Positions 25,619 to 36,265 of a stretch of DNA of 64,000 nucleotides are shown piece after piece. A program made the translations under genes and the position numbers. Position 1 is the first letter of the stretch; every line of letters begins with the position of its first letter. Source of the DNA: JAGVSR01 sp963750715 (lineage in GTDB: Bacteria; Pseudomonadota; Alphaproteobacteria; Rhizobiales; Hyphomicrobiaceae); assembly GCA_963750715.1 (NCBI GenBank), contig CAVVRP010000012.1, positions 806,001 to 870,000 on the forward strand, given 5' to 3'. The notes beneath the pieces were generated by a model, which ran no database searches, was not told where the DNA came from, and saw nothing but the letters and a program-made list of their open reading frames with translations.

Positions 25619-28600
25619 ATGGCCAAGGACACGGGCGGCAAGGACAAGGACGGCGCGCCCAAAAACGACGCCAAGTATGGCCGCGACTGGGGTGCGACGC
25701 TGTTTCTGCCCAAGACCGATTTTCCCATGAAGGCGGGTCTGCCGGAACTGGAGCCGCGGATTTTGAAGCGCTGGCAGGACATCGATTTGTACGGAAAGTT
25801 GCGCGCACAATCGAAGGGCCGCACCAAGTTCGTGCTGCACGACGGCCCGCCGTACGCCAACGGCAACATCCACATCGGGCACGCGCTAAACAAGATCCTG
25901 AAGGATCTTGTCGTCAAGTCGCAGCAGATGGCGGGGCACGATTCCAACTACATCCCCGGATGGGACTGCCACGGCTTGCCGATCGAATGGAAGATCGAGG
26001 AGCAGTACCGCGCCAAGGTCCGCAACAAGGACGACGTGCCCGTCAATGAGTTCCGCAAGGAGTGCCGCGAGTTCGCCTCGCACTGGCTATCGGTGCAGCG
26101 CGAGGAGTTCAAGCGCCTCGGGGTCGTCGGCGATTGGGACCATCCCTATACGACGATGGCGTTCCGCGCCGAAGCCATCATCGCGCGCGAAATCATGAAG
26201 TTCGCCATGAACGGACTTTTGTATCGCGGCTCGAAACCGGTGATGTGGAGCGTCGTCGAGAAGACCGCGCTAGCGGAAGCCGAGGTCGAATACCAAGACT
26301 ACCAGAGCGACATGATCTGGGTGAAGTTTCCTATAGACCGCCGAGACACAGCTACACTTCGTCAAGGACATGAAACTCTCGGTCTCGCCGGTTCAAGTGT
26401 CGTCATTTGGACCACGACTCCATGGACGATCCCAGGAAACCGCGCGATCTCGTTCTCTTCAAAAATCAATTACAGTTTGTACGAGGTCACGGGAGCGCCA
26501 GACAATAACTGGGCCAAGGTAGGCGACAAGTTGATCTTAGCCGATAAGCTCGTCGCTGACGTTATGAAGGTAGCCAAGGTCGAAAGTTTCAAAAAGCTCG
26601 ACGACGTTTCGTCGAAAGAACTTTCGTCATATCTCTGCGCCCACCCGCTCGCCTCGCTCGGTTACTCCTTCGACGTACCCCTTCTCGACGGCGAACACGT
26701 CACAGACGATACCGGCACGGGCTTCGTCCACACCGCCCCCGGCCACGGTTCAGACGACTACATCATCTGGATGCAGAACCAGAACGCGCTCCGCGATCGC
26801 GGCATAGACACCGACATTCCCTTCACCGTCGATGCCGACGGCGTGATGACCAAGGCGGCGCCCGGCTTCGAAGGCGGGCGCGTGTTAAATGAGAACGGCG
26901 ACAAGGGCGATGCCAACGACGCCGTCATCAAGGCGCTGGCCGAGGCTGGCAACATCATCGCGCGCGGCCGCCTGAAGCATCAGTATCCCCACTCCTGGCG
27001 TTCGAAGAAGCCGGTGATCTTCCGCAATACGCCGCAGTGGTTCATTGCAATGGACACCTCGATTGCGCCCGGCGTCTCCTCCGCGGCCAGCCGGCCGCCG
27101 GGCGTGAAGGCCGTGCCGCACAATGGCGCGAACTCTTCGCCAGATCGCGCTCGATGAGATCAAGCGCACCGAATGGGTGCCGGACGTCGGTGAGAACCGC
27201 ATCACGGGCATGATCTCCAACCGTCCCGACTGGGTCGTGTCGCGCCAGCGCGCCTGGGGCGTGCCGATCGCGGTGTTCCGCAACATCGACACCGACGAAG
27301 TCATTCCCGGTCCGTCGTTCGCCAGATCCGCCGAACTTTCCGACCGCATCGAAAGGGCATTCGCAGAACACGGCGCCGACGTCTGGTTCGAAGCCGATGC
27401 GAAAACGCGCTTCCTCAAAGGCCTCGTCCCCGATGCCGAGTTGCCGAAGTGGGAACAGGTTCGCGACGTGCTCGACGTATGGTTCGATTCGGGCTCGACG
27501 CACGCTTTCACGCTCGAAGACCCCGAGACCTTCCCCGGTCTCAAGGGCTTGAAGCGAAAGGTCGAGGGCGGACAGGACCGCGTCATGTATCTGGAAGGCT
27601 CCGACCAGCACCGCGGATGGTTCCACTCGTCGCTGCTTGAGGCCTGCGGCACGCGCGGATACGCACCTTATGACATCGTCCTGACACACGGATTCGTTCT
27701 GGACGAGAAGGGCCAGAAGATGTCGAAATCGCTCGGCAACGTCGTCGCGCCGCAAGACGTGATGGCGAAGTCGGGCGCGGATATTCTGCGCCTCTGGGTC
27801 GCCGCATCGGATTACTCGGACGATCTGCGTATCGGGCCCGAGATCCTAAAGACTTTCGCTGAAACCTACCGCAAGCTGCGCAACACGTTGCGCTGGATGC
27901 TGGGCGCACTGGCGCATTTCGAAGCCGTCGATGCGGTCGACTTGAAGGACATGCCGGAACTGGAGCGCCTGATGCTCCACCGCCTGACGGACCTCGATCG
28001 CGAGATCCGCCACGCTTACGCGCACTACGACTACCGCAAGGTCGTCGCGGTTCTGTCGCAGTTCATGAACACGGAACTTTCCGCCTTCTACTTCGACATC
28101 CGCAAGGACGCACTCTATTGCGAGGCGCCGTCCAGCGTGAAGCGGCGCGCGGCGCTCTCCGTGATCGATCATATGTGCGACGCCATCATCAAATGGCTGG
28201 CGCCGATCCTGTCGTTCACCGCCGACGAAGCCTGGCTGCAGTATTGTCGCGACGACACCGAGAGCGTGCATCTGCTGGCATTCCCGAAAATTCCCAAGGC
28301 GTGGCGCGATGAAAACCTTGCCGCCAAGTGGGACCGGGTGCGTGAAGTGCGCGGCGTCGTCACGGGCGCTCTGGAAATCGAACGCGCCGGCAAGCGCATC
28401 GGCTCATCGCTCGAAGCTGCACCCCATGTCTACATCGCCGACGCCGATCTCATGATTGGCCTCGATGGCGTCGACATGGCGGAGGTGTGCATCACATCAG
28501 CCATTGACCTCAGCGCCAGCGAGCCGCCGGCTGAGGCGTTCACGCTGGCCAGCGTGCCGGGGGTCGGCGTGGTGCCGGGGCTGGCCGAGGGAACGAAGTG

Positions 28601-28712
28601 CGCGCGATCGTGGCGAATCACGAAAGACGTCGGCTCCGATCCGGCCTATCCGGATCTGTCCGCGCGCGACGCGGCCGTGATGCGCGAAATCGACGCGCGA
28701 GGCAGGAGCTGA
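25619..28712 (+). pseudogene. ileS: Isoleucyl-tRNA synthetase, one frameshift
   Basis: Class I synthetase. HIGH-type motif GNIHIGHALNKILKD near residue 82, the CP1 editing domain (VVIWTTTPWTIPGNRAI near 261, HVTDDTGTGFVHTAPGHG near 360), KMSKS motif EKGQKMSKSLGN about residue 698, and the anticodon-binding C-terminus. The frame shifts by one extra base between about 27124 and 27150 (NTPQWFIAMD side in one frame, LRQIALDEIKRTEWVPDVG side in the next). Removing it gives about 1030 residues, a normal length. An essential single-copy enzyme makes sequence error the best explanation. The stretch 26330-26650 is unusually AT-rich. Confidence 0.9.
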
Positions 28713-28715
28713 CCG

Positions 28716-29241
28716 GTGGATAAAACTGCTCCACGCGACTGGTTCTGGGGGCCCTGGTCGCGGCTCGCCCTGTGGGTCGCCACGATCACGCTCGTCCTCG
28801 ACCAGGCCAACAAAATATGGATGCTCTACGTCTATGGCATCCAGGACAAAGGCCGGGTCTACGTCACGCCGTTCCTCGACTTCGTGTTCGTCAAGAACAC
28901 CGGCGTGAGCTATTCTATGCTTGATTCATCAAGCTATTCCTGGCAGTTGGGACTTGCGGCCTTCGCCGTCCTGGCCTCGCTTGCGCTTTGGATTTGGCTG
29001 GCTCGAGACCGGCACAGCCGCGCCATGGCATGGGCCCTGGGTCTCATCATCGGCGGGGCCATCGGCAACGCCATCGACCGGGTTCTGATCGGCGGTGTGG
29101 CGGACTTCTACTCCCTGCACGCCTTTGGGTTCTACTGGTACGTGTTCAACATCGCGGACGTGGCCATAGTTGCTGGCGTTGCCCTGCTCCTGTATGAACT
29201 CGTTCATCGCGAGTTGCAAAGACGCCGCAAACCCGTTGTAA
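28716..29241 (+). pseudogene. lspA: Prolipoprotein signal peptidase, probable frameshift near the C-terminus
   Basis: Four hydrophobic segments and the two aspartate regions of signal peptidase II: KNTGVSYSML near residue 50, GGAIGNAIDRVLIGGVADF near 112 and FNIADVAIVAG near 144. LspA removes lipoprotein signal peptides in the inner membrane. As given, the frame has no stop after ELVHRELQRRRKP and runs on to 29558, overlapping the next gene by about 280 bases with low-complexity sequence. A TAA lies in the +1 frame at 29239-29241, so one extra base near 29200-29238 would explain the read-through; a normal protein of about 174 residues results. Four bases separate ileS from lspA. Confidence 0.85.
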
Positions 29242-29283
29242 TCGCGCACATTAGACTGCCGAGCGACTGGAGACGTGACAGCC

Positions 29284-29757
29284 ATGACCCGCCGCCACAA
29301 GCCCAGCACAACACTCCGCGCCGCAGCGATTGCCGCCGTCGTGGTGTTTGCCGGCGGCTGTTCCATGGACGACGTGGAGTTGAACGGCGGTGTGTTCAAC
29401 GCGCTCGGTGTCGGCGCCAATCAGCCGAAGGCCGAGACGCCGAAACTTGCGGCCCGGCCGGGCATCGTGGTCCCGCCAGACATAACCCGCTTGCCCCCGC
29501 CCGGTCAGCCGGCCGAAGCGCAAGCCGCCGATATCGCCGCCCTCGTCGACGATCCTGACCGCAAGACGCAAGTCAATCAGGCTGAACTCGAGCGTCAGCA
29601 GGCTGAGTATTGCGAGAAAAACTACGAAAAGGCCAAGGCATTGGGCGACAACAACGCCGACTTGGCTACCGGTCCCCTTGGACCGTGTCGAGCTTCCGTC
29701 CTGACAGCCGTCAAGAAGTGGAACGGCGGCGAACCGCTCCTGCAAGCCGGCCAGTAA
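29284..29757 (+). CDS. Hypothetical outer-membrane-type lipoprotein
   Basis: 157 residues with a signal sequence and lipobox FAGGCSMDD (Cys at about 25). The mature part is Pro- and Ala-rich, then charged (QAELERQQAEYCEKNYEKAKAL near 103). No domain is recognised. It directly follows the lipoprotein signal peptidase gene, which would process it. Start taken at ATG 29284 with GGAG at 29269-29272; a GTG at 29275 is also possible. Confidence 0.7.
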   Translation: MTRRHKPSTTLRAAAIAAVVVFAGGCSMDDVELNGGVFNALGVGANQPKAETPKLAARPGIVVPPDITRLPPPGQPAEAQAADIAALVDDPDRKTQVNQAELERQQAEYCEKNYEKAKALGDNNADLATGPLGPCRASVLTAVKKWNGGEPLLQAGQ

Positions 29758-29873
29758 GCCGGTCCGGAATCAGGTACCCCGCCCGTCACGAACGGTCTGA
29801 CAAGGTCCATAACCTCCGCTTTGACCGCGCTAAAGTCCCTCTTATTGGCACCATTTCCCGCACAGATGAACGC

Positions 29874-29889
29874 GTTGTCATTTGACAAC
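29874..29889. promoter_or_regulatory. Perfect inverted repeat GTTGTCA-TT-TGACAAC upstream of the M16 operon
   Basis: 7-base arms and a two-base spacer, 124 bases before the first M16 start. There is no T-run. The form suits a dimeric repressor or activator site. The 255-base gap around it must contain the peptidase promoter. Confidence 0.45.
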
Positions 29890-30012
29890 AAGGCCTTGCA
29901 CCCGCGACATCGTAAAACGATATCGGCGTAGTGGAACTCCTGCGTTTGCACCGAGCGGCTGTTTTTGCTTTTCTGAAATGCTCGACCGCGACGCCTGTCC
30001 GAGGTCTTATGA

Positions 30013-31420
30013 ATGACTGAAATCGCTCGCGTCGCCCGTTCATCCGTACTCCTGGTGGCAACCGTCATGCTCGCATTTACCAGCACCACGCTTACCGCAC
30101 TCGCCACGCCGCGCGTGTCCGAGTTCACGTTGGCCAACGGCATGAAAGTCGTCGTCATTCCAGACACCCGTTCTCCGGTCGTGACGCACATGGTGTGGTA
30201 CAAGGTTGGCTCGGCGGATGAGCCCAAGGGTGTTTCGGGCATCGCTCACTTCCTCGAACACCTGATGTTCAAGTCCACCGACAAGATCCCGATGGGAGAG
30301 TTCTCCAAGATCGTGTCGCGCCTCGGCGGTCAGGACAACGCCTTCACCGGTAACGATATCACGAGCTACTTCCAGCGCATCGCCAAGGACCGTCTGAAGA
30401 CGGTGATGGAGATGGAGGCAGACCGCATGGTCAACCTGCGACTGACCGACAAGGAAGTGCTGACCGAACGCGATGTCATTCTCGAAGAGAGGCGCTCGCG
30501 CATCGATAACAATCCGGCTGCCCTGCTCGACGAGCAAATGGACGCCGTCCTCTTCCAGCATCACCCCTACGGCATCCCGGTGATCGGCTGGGAGCATGAA
30601 ATGGCCAAGCTGTCTCCCGCAGACGCCATGCGCCATTACAAGCGCTACTATGCGCCCAACAACGCTATCCTCGTCGTCTCGGGCGACGTCACTCCGGAAG
30701 AAGTAAAGAAGCTCGCCGAGGAAACCTACGGCGTCATTCCAGCCAACCCCCAAGCCCTGCGCGATCCGCGCCCTACCGAACCGCCGGCGCGCGCCGCGCG
30801 TCGCGTGCGACTTGAAGATCCTCGTGCCGGCAAGGCCTCGCTGCATCGCGATTACGTCGTGCCGAGTTACAGCACCGCTGCCCCGGGCGAGGCCGAAGCG
30901 CTCGATCTGCTCATGAAGATCGTCTCCGATGGTCCGACCAGCCGCCTCTATCGCAAGCTAGTCGTCGAGGAAAAAGTGGCGTCATCCACCGGCGGCGGCT
31001 ACATGGGTTCGAGTTCTGGATAGCGGGAAGCTCTCGTTCTACGCGATCTCGGCCGATAGCGTGACGCTCGAAAAGGTCGAGAAGTCCGCCGATGCCGTTC
31101 TTGCCGAAATCATTGCCAAGGGTGTGACGGACGCCGAACTCGAGCGCGCGAAGAACGCCTATATCGCCGAGTACATCTACGAAAACGACAACCAGGCGAC
31201 GCTCGCGCGTCGTTACGGCTGGGGCCTCGCGGTCGGCCGCTCGGTTGCGGAGATCGACAGCTGGCCGGCGGAGATTGCCAAGGTCACCGCCGAGCAGGTC
31301 AAGTCAGTCGCCGCGACCTACCTTGACCTGCGCCGCTCCGTGACCGGTGAACTGGTGCCTGTTCAGGCGGAATCGAGTACCGCTCGCGGCGCTCCCGCCA
31401 CGACCAAAAACCCCACTTGA
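30013..31420 (+). pseudogene. Zinc-dependent M16 peptidase (catalytic partner), one frameshift
   Basis: Periplasmic M16B processing-peptidase-like protein with a signal peptide (VLLVATVMLAFTSTTLTALA). HFLEHLMFKST near residue 78 is the inverted zinc motif HxxEH, with the third ligand in LTERDVILEERRSRIDNNP near 148. The second half-domain begins in one frame (LDLLMKIVSDGPTSRLYRKLV) and continues after a shift as LDSGKLSFYAISADSVTLEKVEKSA. One extra T at about 31014 (AGTTCTGG for AGTCTGG) accounts for it; the corrected protein has about 468 residues. The next gene is its non-catalytic partner. Confidence 0.87.
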
Positions 31421-31439
31421 GTTGATCTCGAGGTTTGCG

Positions 31440-32813
31440 ATGATGTACGCATCACTCCGCCGAACGGCCGCCTGCGCGCGCTGTATCTCCCTGCCTTCGA
31501 TCCTCCTCCTCACGGCCATCGCATCGGTGGCCCTTACCAGGCCCGCTGACGCCATGCAGATCAAGTCCACCAAGAGCCCGGGCGGCATTGAGGCGTGGCT
31601 CGTAGAGGATCACTCCAACCCGATGATGGCGCTGCGTTTCGCCTTCGAGGGCGGAAATGCTCAGGATCCCGCCGGCAAGGAGGGCTTGGCCAACTTCCTC
31701 ACCGCCATGCTCGACGAGGGCGCGGGGGATCTCGATTCCGGCGAGTTCCAGGAGCGGCTCGAGGACCTTGCGGTCCGCATGAGCTTCTCCGACAGCCGGG
31801 ATGCTTTCTACGGCAATTTCGAAACGCTCACCGCCAACCGCGACAAGGCCGTCGAGCTTCTGCGGCTCGCCGTCAACAAACCGCGCTTCGACGCTGATGC
31901 CGTCGAGCGTATCCGCCAGCAGCTGCTCGCCAACCTCGTCTACTCCGCCAAGGATCCCGACAAGGTCGCAGCCAAGGAGTGGTTCGCGGTCGCCTTCGAC
32001 GGACACACCTATTCCAGGCCATCGAATGGAACGCAGGAAACCATCAGCGGCATCAAGCCCGGCGATCTCGAAGCCTACCGCAAGCGCGTCTTTGCAAGGT
32101 CCAACCTGAAGGTCGCCGCGGTCGGCGACATCAACGAGGCGGAACTCGGTAAGCTGCTCGACGCCGTGTTTGCCGATCTCCCGGCGAAACCCGATCTCGT
32201 GCCCGTGCCGCTCACCAAGCCGGTGGAAGGCGGCCGCCAGAAGATCATCGAAATGGATGTGCCCCAATCGGTCGCCGTCTTCGGATTCGGCGCGATGGCC
32301 CGCAAGGACCCCGACTTCCTCACGGCCTTCGTGTTGAACCACATGATCGGCGGCGGCGGATTCGCCTCGCGTCTGATGGAAGAGGTGCGGGAAAAGCGCG
32401 GGCTCGCCTATTCGGTCTACAGCTACATCCAGCCGTTCCGCCATGCCTCGATCTTCTCGGGCAGCGTGGCGACCAAGAACGAGGCGATCTATCAGTCGAT
32501 AGATCTGATCAAGGCCGAGCTGAAGAACATCGCGGAAAACGGGCCTACGCCCGCTGAGTTCGAGAACGCCAAGAGCTACCTCACCGGTTCCTACGCGCTG
32601 CGCTTCGACACCAACGTCAAGATCGCGACACAGCTGCTCGGCTTGATGGAGGAGGGCTTCGGTCCAGACTACGTCGAGACCCGCAACAAGCTGATCGAGG
32701 CGGTGACGATGGAAGATGCAAAGCGCGTCGCCAAGCGCATGCTGACGACAGATGATCTCATTGTTACGATCGTCGGCAAGCCCGTGGCCACGACCGCGGC
32801 AGAAAAGGGCTGA
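31440..32813 (+). CDS. M16 family non-catalytic partner peptidase
   Basis: 457 residues with a signal peptide ending near ALTRPADA. The fold is clearly M16, but the HxxEH position reads GLANFLTAMLDEG, so zinc ligands are missing. The C-terminal half keeps the substrate-gripping MEEVREKRGLAYSVYSYIQPF. Tandem catalytic/non-catalytic M16B genes form heterodimers, like mitochondrial processing peptidase, and the gene order here fits that. Start at ATG 31440 (or 31443); GAGG precedes. Confidence 0.88.
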   Translation: MMYASLRRTAACARCISLPSILLLTAIASVALTRPADAMQIKSTKSPGGIEAWLVEDHSNPMMALRFAFEGGNAQDPAGKEGLANFLTAMLDEGAGDLDSGEFQERLEDLAVRMSFSDSRDAFYGNFETLTANRDKAVELLRLAVNKPRFDADAVERIRQQLLANLVYSAKDPDKVAAKEWFAVAFDGHTYSRPSNGTQETISGIKPGDLEAYRKRVFARSNLKVAAVGDINEAELGKLLDAVFADLPAKPDLVPVPLTKPVEGGRQKIIEMDVPQSVAVFGFGAMARKDPDFLTAFVLNHMIGGGGFASRLMEEVREKRGLAYSVYSYIQPFRHASIFSGSVATKNEAIYQSIDLIKAELKNIAENGPTPAEFENAKSYLTGSYALRFDTNVKIATQLLGLMEEGFGPDYVETRNKLIEAVTMEDAKRVAKRMLTTDDLIVTIVGKPVATTAAEKG

Positions 32814-32936
32814 ACCTGGTTAATGCCGGCGCTCTACCGCGGCGGGCATGTTCCGCTGCGGCTTGGCTTATCTGCCGAAAGCGGCTAACGCTCCGTCCGG
32901 CGTTGTTCCACCGTTACCCGCCGGGGCCCCCCGCAT

Positions 32937-34280
32937 ATGACGGCAATCTCCCAACCCTACAATCAAGACCTGATCGGCTGCACGGCTACCGCAATCGGTG
33001 AATACGGCCTATCCGATGCCGCACAATCGCGCTGGCTCAGCGCGACGGGACCGGTAATGGCCCGACTGCGGGAGGACTACCGCACCGCAAACCTGCCGCT
33101 CCTACGCATCCCTGAGGACACCGCCGACCTCGACAAAGCCACGGCGGCCCTCAAACGGCTCTCCGAAGGCGCCTCCACACTCGTCTTTTTTGGAACCGGC
33201 GGATCGGCGCTCGGCGGGCAAACGCTCGCCCAGATCGGCGGCTGGAGCCTTCCTGGTATTACCTTCGGCGGCGTGCACGCGCGACCACGCGTCCGCTTCT
33301 ATGACAACCTCGATCCCGTCACATTGCAGGGCGCCCTCGACGGGCTAGACATGACACGCACGCGCTTCATCGTCACCTCGAAATCCGGCGGCACGACCGA
33401 GACGCTGGTGCAGGCGATGACTGCGATTTCGGCGGTGATGGAAGCAGGCCTCGAGGCCAGCATCCCGAAGATGTTTCTTGGGCTCACGGAACCGGCCGTA
33501 TCTGGCAAGAGCAACGGCTTGCGGGCTCTGTTGGAGGGTCTGGGCGTACCCATTCTGCCGCATCACACAGGCGTCGGCGGACGCTTCTCGTGCCTGACGA
33601 CCGTTGGCCTTTTGCCCGCAATGGCGCGAGGGCTCGATGCCTATGCCGTCCGCGCCGGCGCACGCGATGTCGTCGACCAAATGAACCGCGCGCCGACGCC
33701 GTCTGATTTCGCTCCGGCGGCAGGCGCGGCCACGTCCGTCGCGCTGTCCAAGCACTGCGGCATCCGCACCTTCGTCATGATGCCGTACTCCGACCGGCTC
33801 GGAAAATTTTCCGAATGGTTCGTGCAATTGTGGGCGGAAAGCCTTGGTAAAGGCGGCGAAGGGACCACGCCCGTTGCCGCCGTCGGTCCGCTCGACCAGC
33901 ACAGCCAGCTGCAGCTGTTCATGGACGGCCCGCGCGAAATCGCCGTGACTATCGTTCGCGTCGCGAGTAGCGGACGCGGGCCCGTGATCGACAAGTCTCT
34001 CGCTCGCGCCGCTGGCCTCGGCTTCATGGGCGGCAAGACAGCGGGCGATGTCGTCGATGCACAGGCGCACGCGGTCGCCGAGGCTTTGACGAAAGCGGGC
34101 CGGCCTGTACGCACCATCGACGTGCCCAAGCTCGATGAGCGCGCGGCAGGGGCGCTTTTGATGCACTTCATGCTGGAAACGATCATCGCCGGCCGGCTTC
34201 TCGACGTCGATCCCTTCGACCAGCCGGCTGTGGAACTCGCCAAAATCCTAACAAAACAGCGGCTCTCCAGCACACATTGA
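32937..34280 (+). CDS. pgi: Glucose-6-phosphate isomerase
   Basis: 447 residues of the shorter alphaproteobacterial type. FFGTGGSALGGQTL near residue 84, FIVTSKSGGTTETLVQ near 142, and KFSEWFVQLWAESLGKGGEGTTPVAAVGPLDQHSQLQ near 290 correspond to the two SIS domains and the PGI signatures. Interconverts glucose-6-P and fructose-6-P for gluconeogenesis. It lies 124 bases after the M16 pair and just upstream of mutL. Confidence 0.93.
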   Translation: MTAISQPYNQDLIGCTATAIGEYGLSDAAQSRWLSATGPVMARLREDYRTANLPLLRIPEDTADLDKATAALKRLSEGASTLVFFGTGGSALGGQTLAQIGGWSLPGITFGGVHARPRVRFYDNLDPVTLQGALDGLDMTRTRFIVTSKSGGTTETLVQAMTAISAVMEAGLEASIPKMFLGLTEPAVSGKSNGLRALLEGLGVPILPHHTGVGGRFSCLTTVGLLPAMARGLDAYAVRAGARDVVDQMNRAPTPSDFAPAAGAATSVALSKHCGIRTFVMMPYSDRLGKFSEWFVQLWAESLGKGGEGTTPVAAVGPLDQHSQLQLFMDGPREIAVTIVRVASSGRGPVIDKSLARAAGLGFMGGKTAGDVVDAQAHAVAEALTKAGRPVRTIDVPKLDERAAGALLMHFMLETIIAGRLLDVDPFDQPAVELAKILTKQRLSSTH

Positions 34281-34339
34281 GCCAGGAAGCTGCGCAAGCT
34301 GACCTGATCGGCTAATCTGGCGCGGGAAGGACATTGCGC

Positions 34340-36136
34340 ATGCCGATTCGCCAACTGCCGCCGGAAACCATCAACCGCATCGCCGCCGGCGAGGTGATCG
34401 AACGGCCTGCGAGCGTCGTCAAGGAACTGGTCGAGAATGCACTCGACGCGGGCGCTCGCGAGATCGAGGTCGTGACGGCCGGGGGCGGACTATCCCTCAT
34501 TCGTGTCACCGACGACGGGGCGGGCATGCCGCCCAAAGATCTCGTGCTGGCAGTCGAGCGACACGCCACATCGAAGCTGTCGCATGATGACCTGTTCGAT
34601 ATCCGAACGCTTGGCTTTCGCGGCGAGGCGCTACCGTCAATCGGGTCGATTGCATGTCTATCAATCCAATCGCGCACGCGCGACGCACGCGACGGGTTCG
34701 AGATCGCGGTCGATCGCGGCCGCAAGCATGACGTGAAGCCCGCCGCCGTGAACCCCGGCACACGGGTCGAGGTGCGCGAACTGTTTTCGGCAACGCCGGC
34801 ACGGCTCAAGTTCATCAAGTCGGAGCGCGCCGAGAACATGGCGGTGTCCGATGTCGTCAAGCGCCTCGCGATGGCGCACCCGGATGTCGGATTTTCTCTG
34901 ACAACGGGTGAACGGACCGGCCTGCGGCTGCCGCGCGCGGAGGCGACGTCGGACGGCTTGCTACAGCGACTCGGCCGCATCATGGGACGCGAATTTCTCA
35001 CCGACGCACTGGAGATTTCGGGCGAGCGTGACGGCGTGAGACTCGCAGGCTTCGCCGGACTGCCGACGCTGCACCGGCCTGATGCCGGTCAACAGTTCCT
35101 GTTCGTCAACGGCCGGCCGGTGAAGGACAAGGTGCTCGTCGGCGCGGTGCGCGCGGCCTACGGCGATCTCATTCCGAAGGGACGCTATCCGCTGCTCGCC
35201 CTGTTCGTTTCGCTCGATACCTGCGACGTCGACGTCAACGTACATCCCGCCAAGGCCGAGGTGCGGTTCCGAGACGGCCGACGCGTGCGGGCGCTCATGA
35301 TCGGCGCAATCCAGCACGCGCTCGAAGGCGCGGGGCACCGCTCCAGCGCGCGCGGCGGCGCCATGACGTTGGGAACGCTCGCCAACGCGGCGTCCCATGC
35401 GTCGCCGGGCCGAGCGTCCTTTGCAACGGACCGACGCGGCTCACCGTATTCGGCTTCGGGCTTTGCGGAGGGACTTCAAGCTCCCTTTGACGCCTTCGAC
35501 GAGCCAAGTGCCGATGCGAGCGCCCATGCCAGAGACCCAGAGCCCGACCTTGCCGATCGGCCGCTCGGCGCGGCGCGCGCGCAACTGCATGAGACTTACA
35601 TCGTGGCCCAGACCCGCACGTCCGTGGTCATCGTCGATCAGCACGCCGCGCACGAGCGCCTCGTCTATGAGCGCATGAAGCGCATGCTCGACAACGGCGG
35701 AGTGGCACGGCAGGGTCTGCTCATCCCGGCCATCGTGGAACTGGCAGAATATGAGGCCGCAGCCCTCGTCGAAAAGGAAGCCGAACTTGCAGAGCTGGGG
35801 CTTGTGGTCGAAAGCTTCGGACCCGAGGCGATCGCGGTGCGCGAGGTTCCAGCCCTCCTCGGCGAAACCGACATTTTCGGTCTCGTCAAGGATCTCGCGG
35901 CCGAGATTACGGTGGACGGCCAGGGCTTCGCCCTGCGCGACCGGCTCGAGGCCATCTGTTCGCGCATGGCCTGCCACGGCAGCGTGCGCGCGGGTCGCCG
36001 TCTATCGCCGCCGGAAATGAATGCGCTGCTGCGCGAGATGGAGGCGACGCCCTACTCCGGCCAGTGCAATCACGGGCGGCCGACCTACGTCGAACTGAAA
36101 CTCACCGACATCGAGCGGCTGTTCGGGCGACGCTGA
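34340..36136 (+). CDS. mutL: DNA mismatch repair protein MutL (endonuclease type)
   Basis: 598 residues. GHKL ATPase motifs: NRIAAGEVIERPASVVKELVENALDAG near residue 11, DDGAGM near 57, FRGEALPSIGSIA near 92. The C-terminal domain carries DQHAAHERLVYE (DQHA-x2-E-x4-E), the metal-binding nuclease motif of MutH-independent MutL proteins, plus ACHGSVRAG and CNHGRP elements. It would nick the error strand itself, as expected in a group without MutH. ATG at 34340 chosen over the TTG two codons upstream. Confidence 0.95.
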   Translation: MPIRQLPPETINRIAAGEVIERPASVVKELVENALDAGAREIEVVTAGGGLSLIRVTDDGAGMPPKDLVLAVERHATSKLSHDDLFDIRTLGFRGEALPSIGSIACLSIQSRTRDARDGFEIAVDRGRKHDVKPAAVNPGTRVEVRELFSATPARLKFIKSERAENMAVSDVVKRLAMAHPDVGFSLTTGERTGLRLPRAEATSDGLLQRLGRIMGREFLTDALEISGERDGVRLAGFAGLPTLHRPDAGQQFLFVNGRPVKDKVLVGAVRAAYGDLIPKGRYPLLALFVSLDTCDVDVNVHPAKAEVRFRDGRRVRALMIGAIQHALEGAGHRSSARGGAMTLGTLANAASHASPGRASFATDRRGSPYSASGFAEGLQAPFDAFDEPSADASAHARDPEPDLADRPLGAARAQLHETYIVAQTRTSVVIVDQHAAHERLVYERMKRMLDNGGVARQGLLIPAIVELAEYEAAALVEKEAELAELGLVVESFGPEAIAVREVPALLGETDIFGLVKDLAAEITVDGQGFALRDRLEAICSRMACHGSVRAGRRLSPPEMNALLREMEATPYSGQCNHGRPTYVELKLTDIERLFGRR

Positions 36137-36265
36137 GCCATCGGCTGATCCGGGCGAAATGTTCATGGCGAGGCTTAATCATGTGACAGCCTTCGCCAAA
36201 CTTTCACCACGAGCGCAGGGTGGACTGAGCATGGGCGGGCGGCCCCTCGTATTGCGTAACACTTC

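Noticed and set aside
29242..29558. LspA fusion with a C-terminal domain
   Set aside because: The extra sequence is low-complexity out-of-frame reading of the lipoprotein gene; a missed stop is simpler.
30013..31420. Programmed frameshift in the M16 gene
   Set aside because: The site AGTTCTGG is not a known slippery sequence, and the same error sense recurs in unrelated genes.
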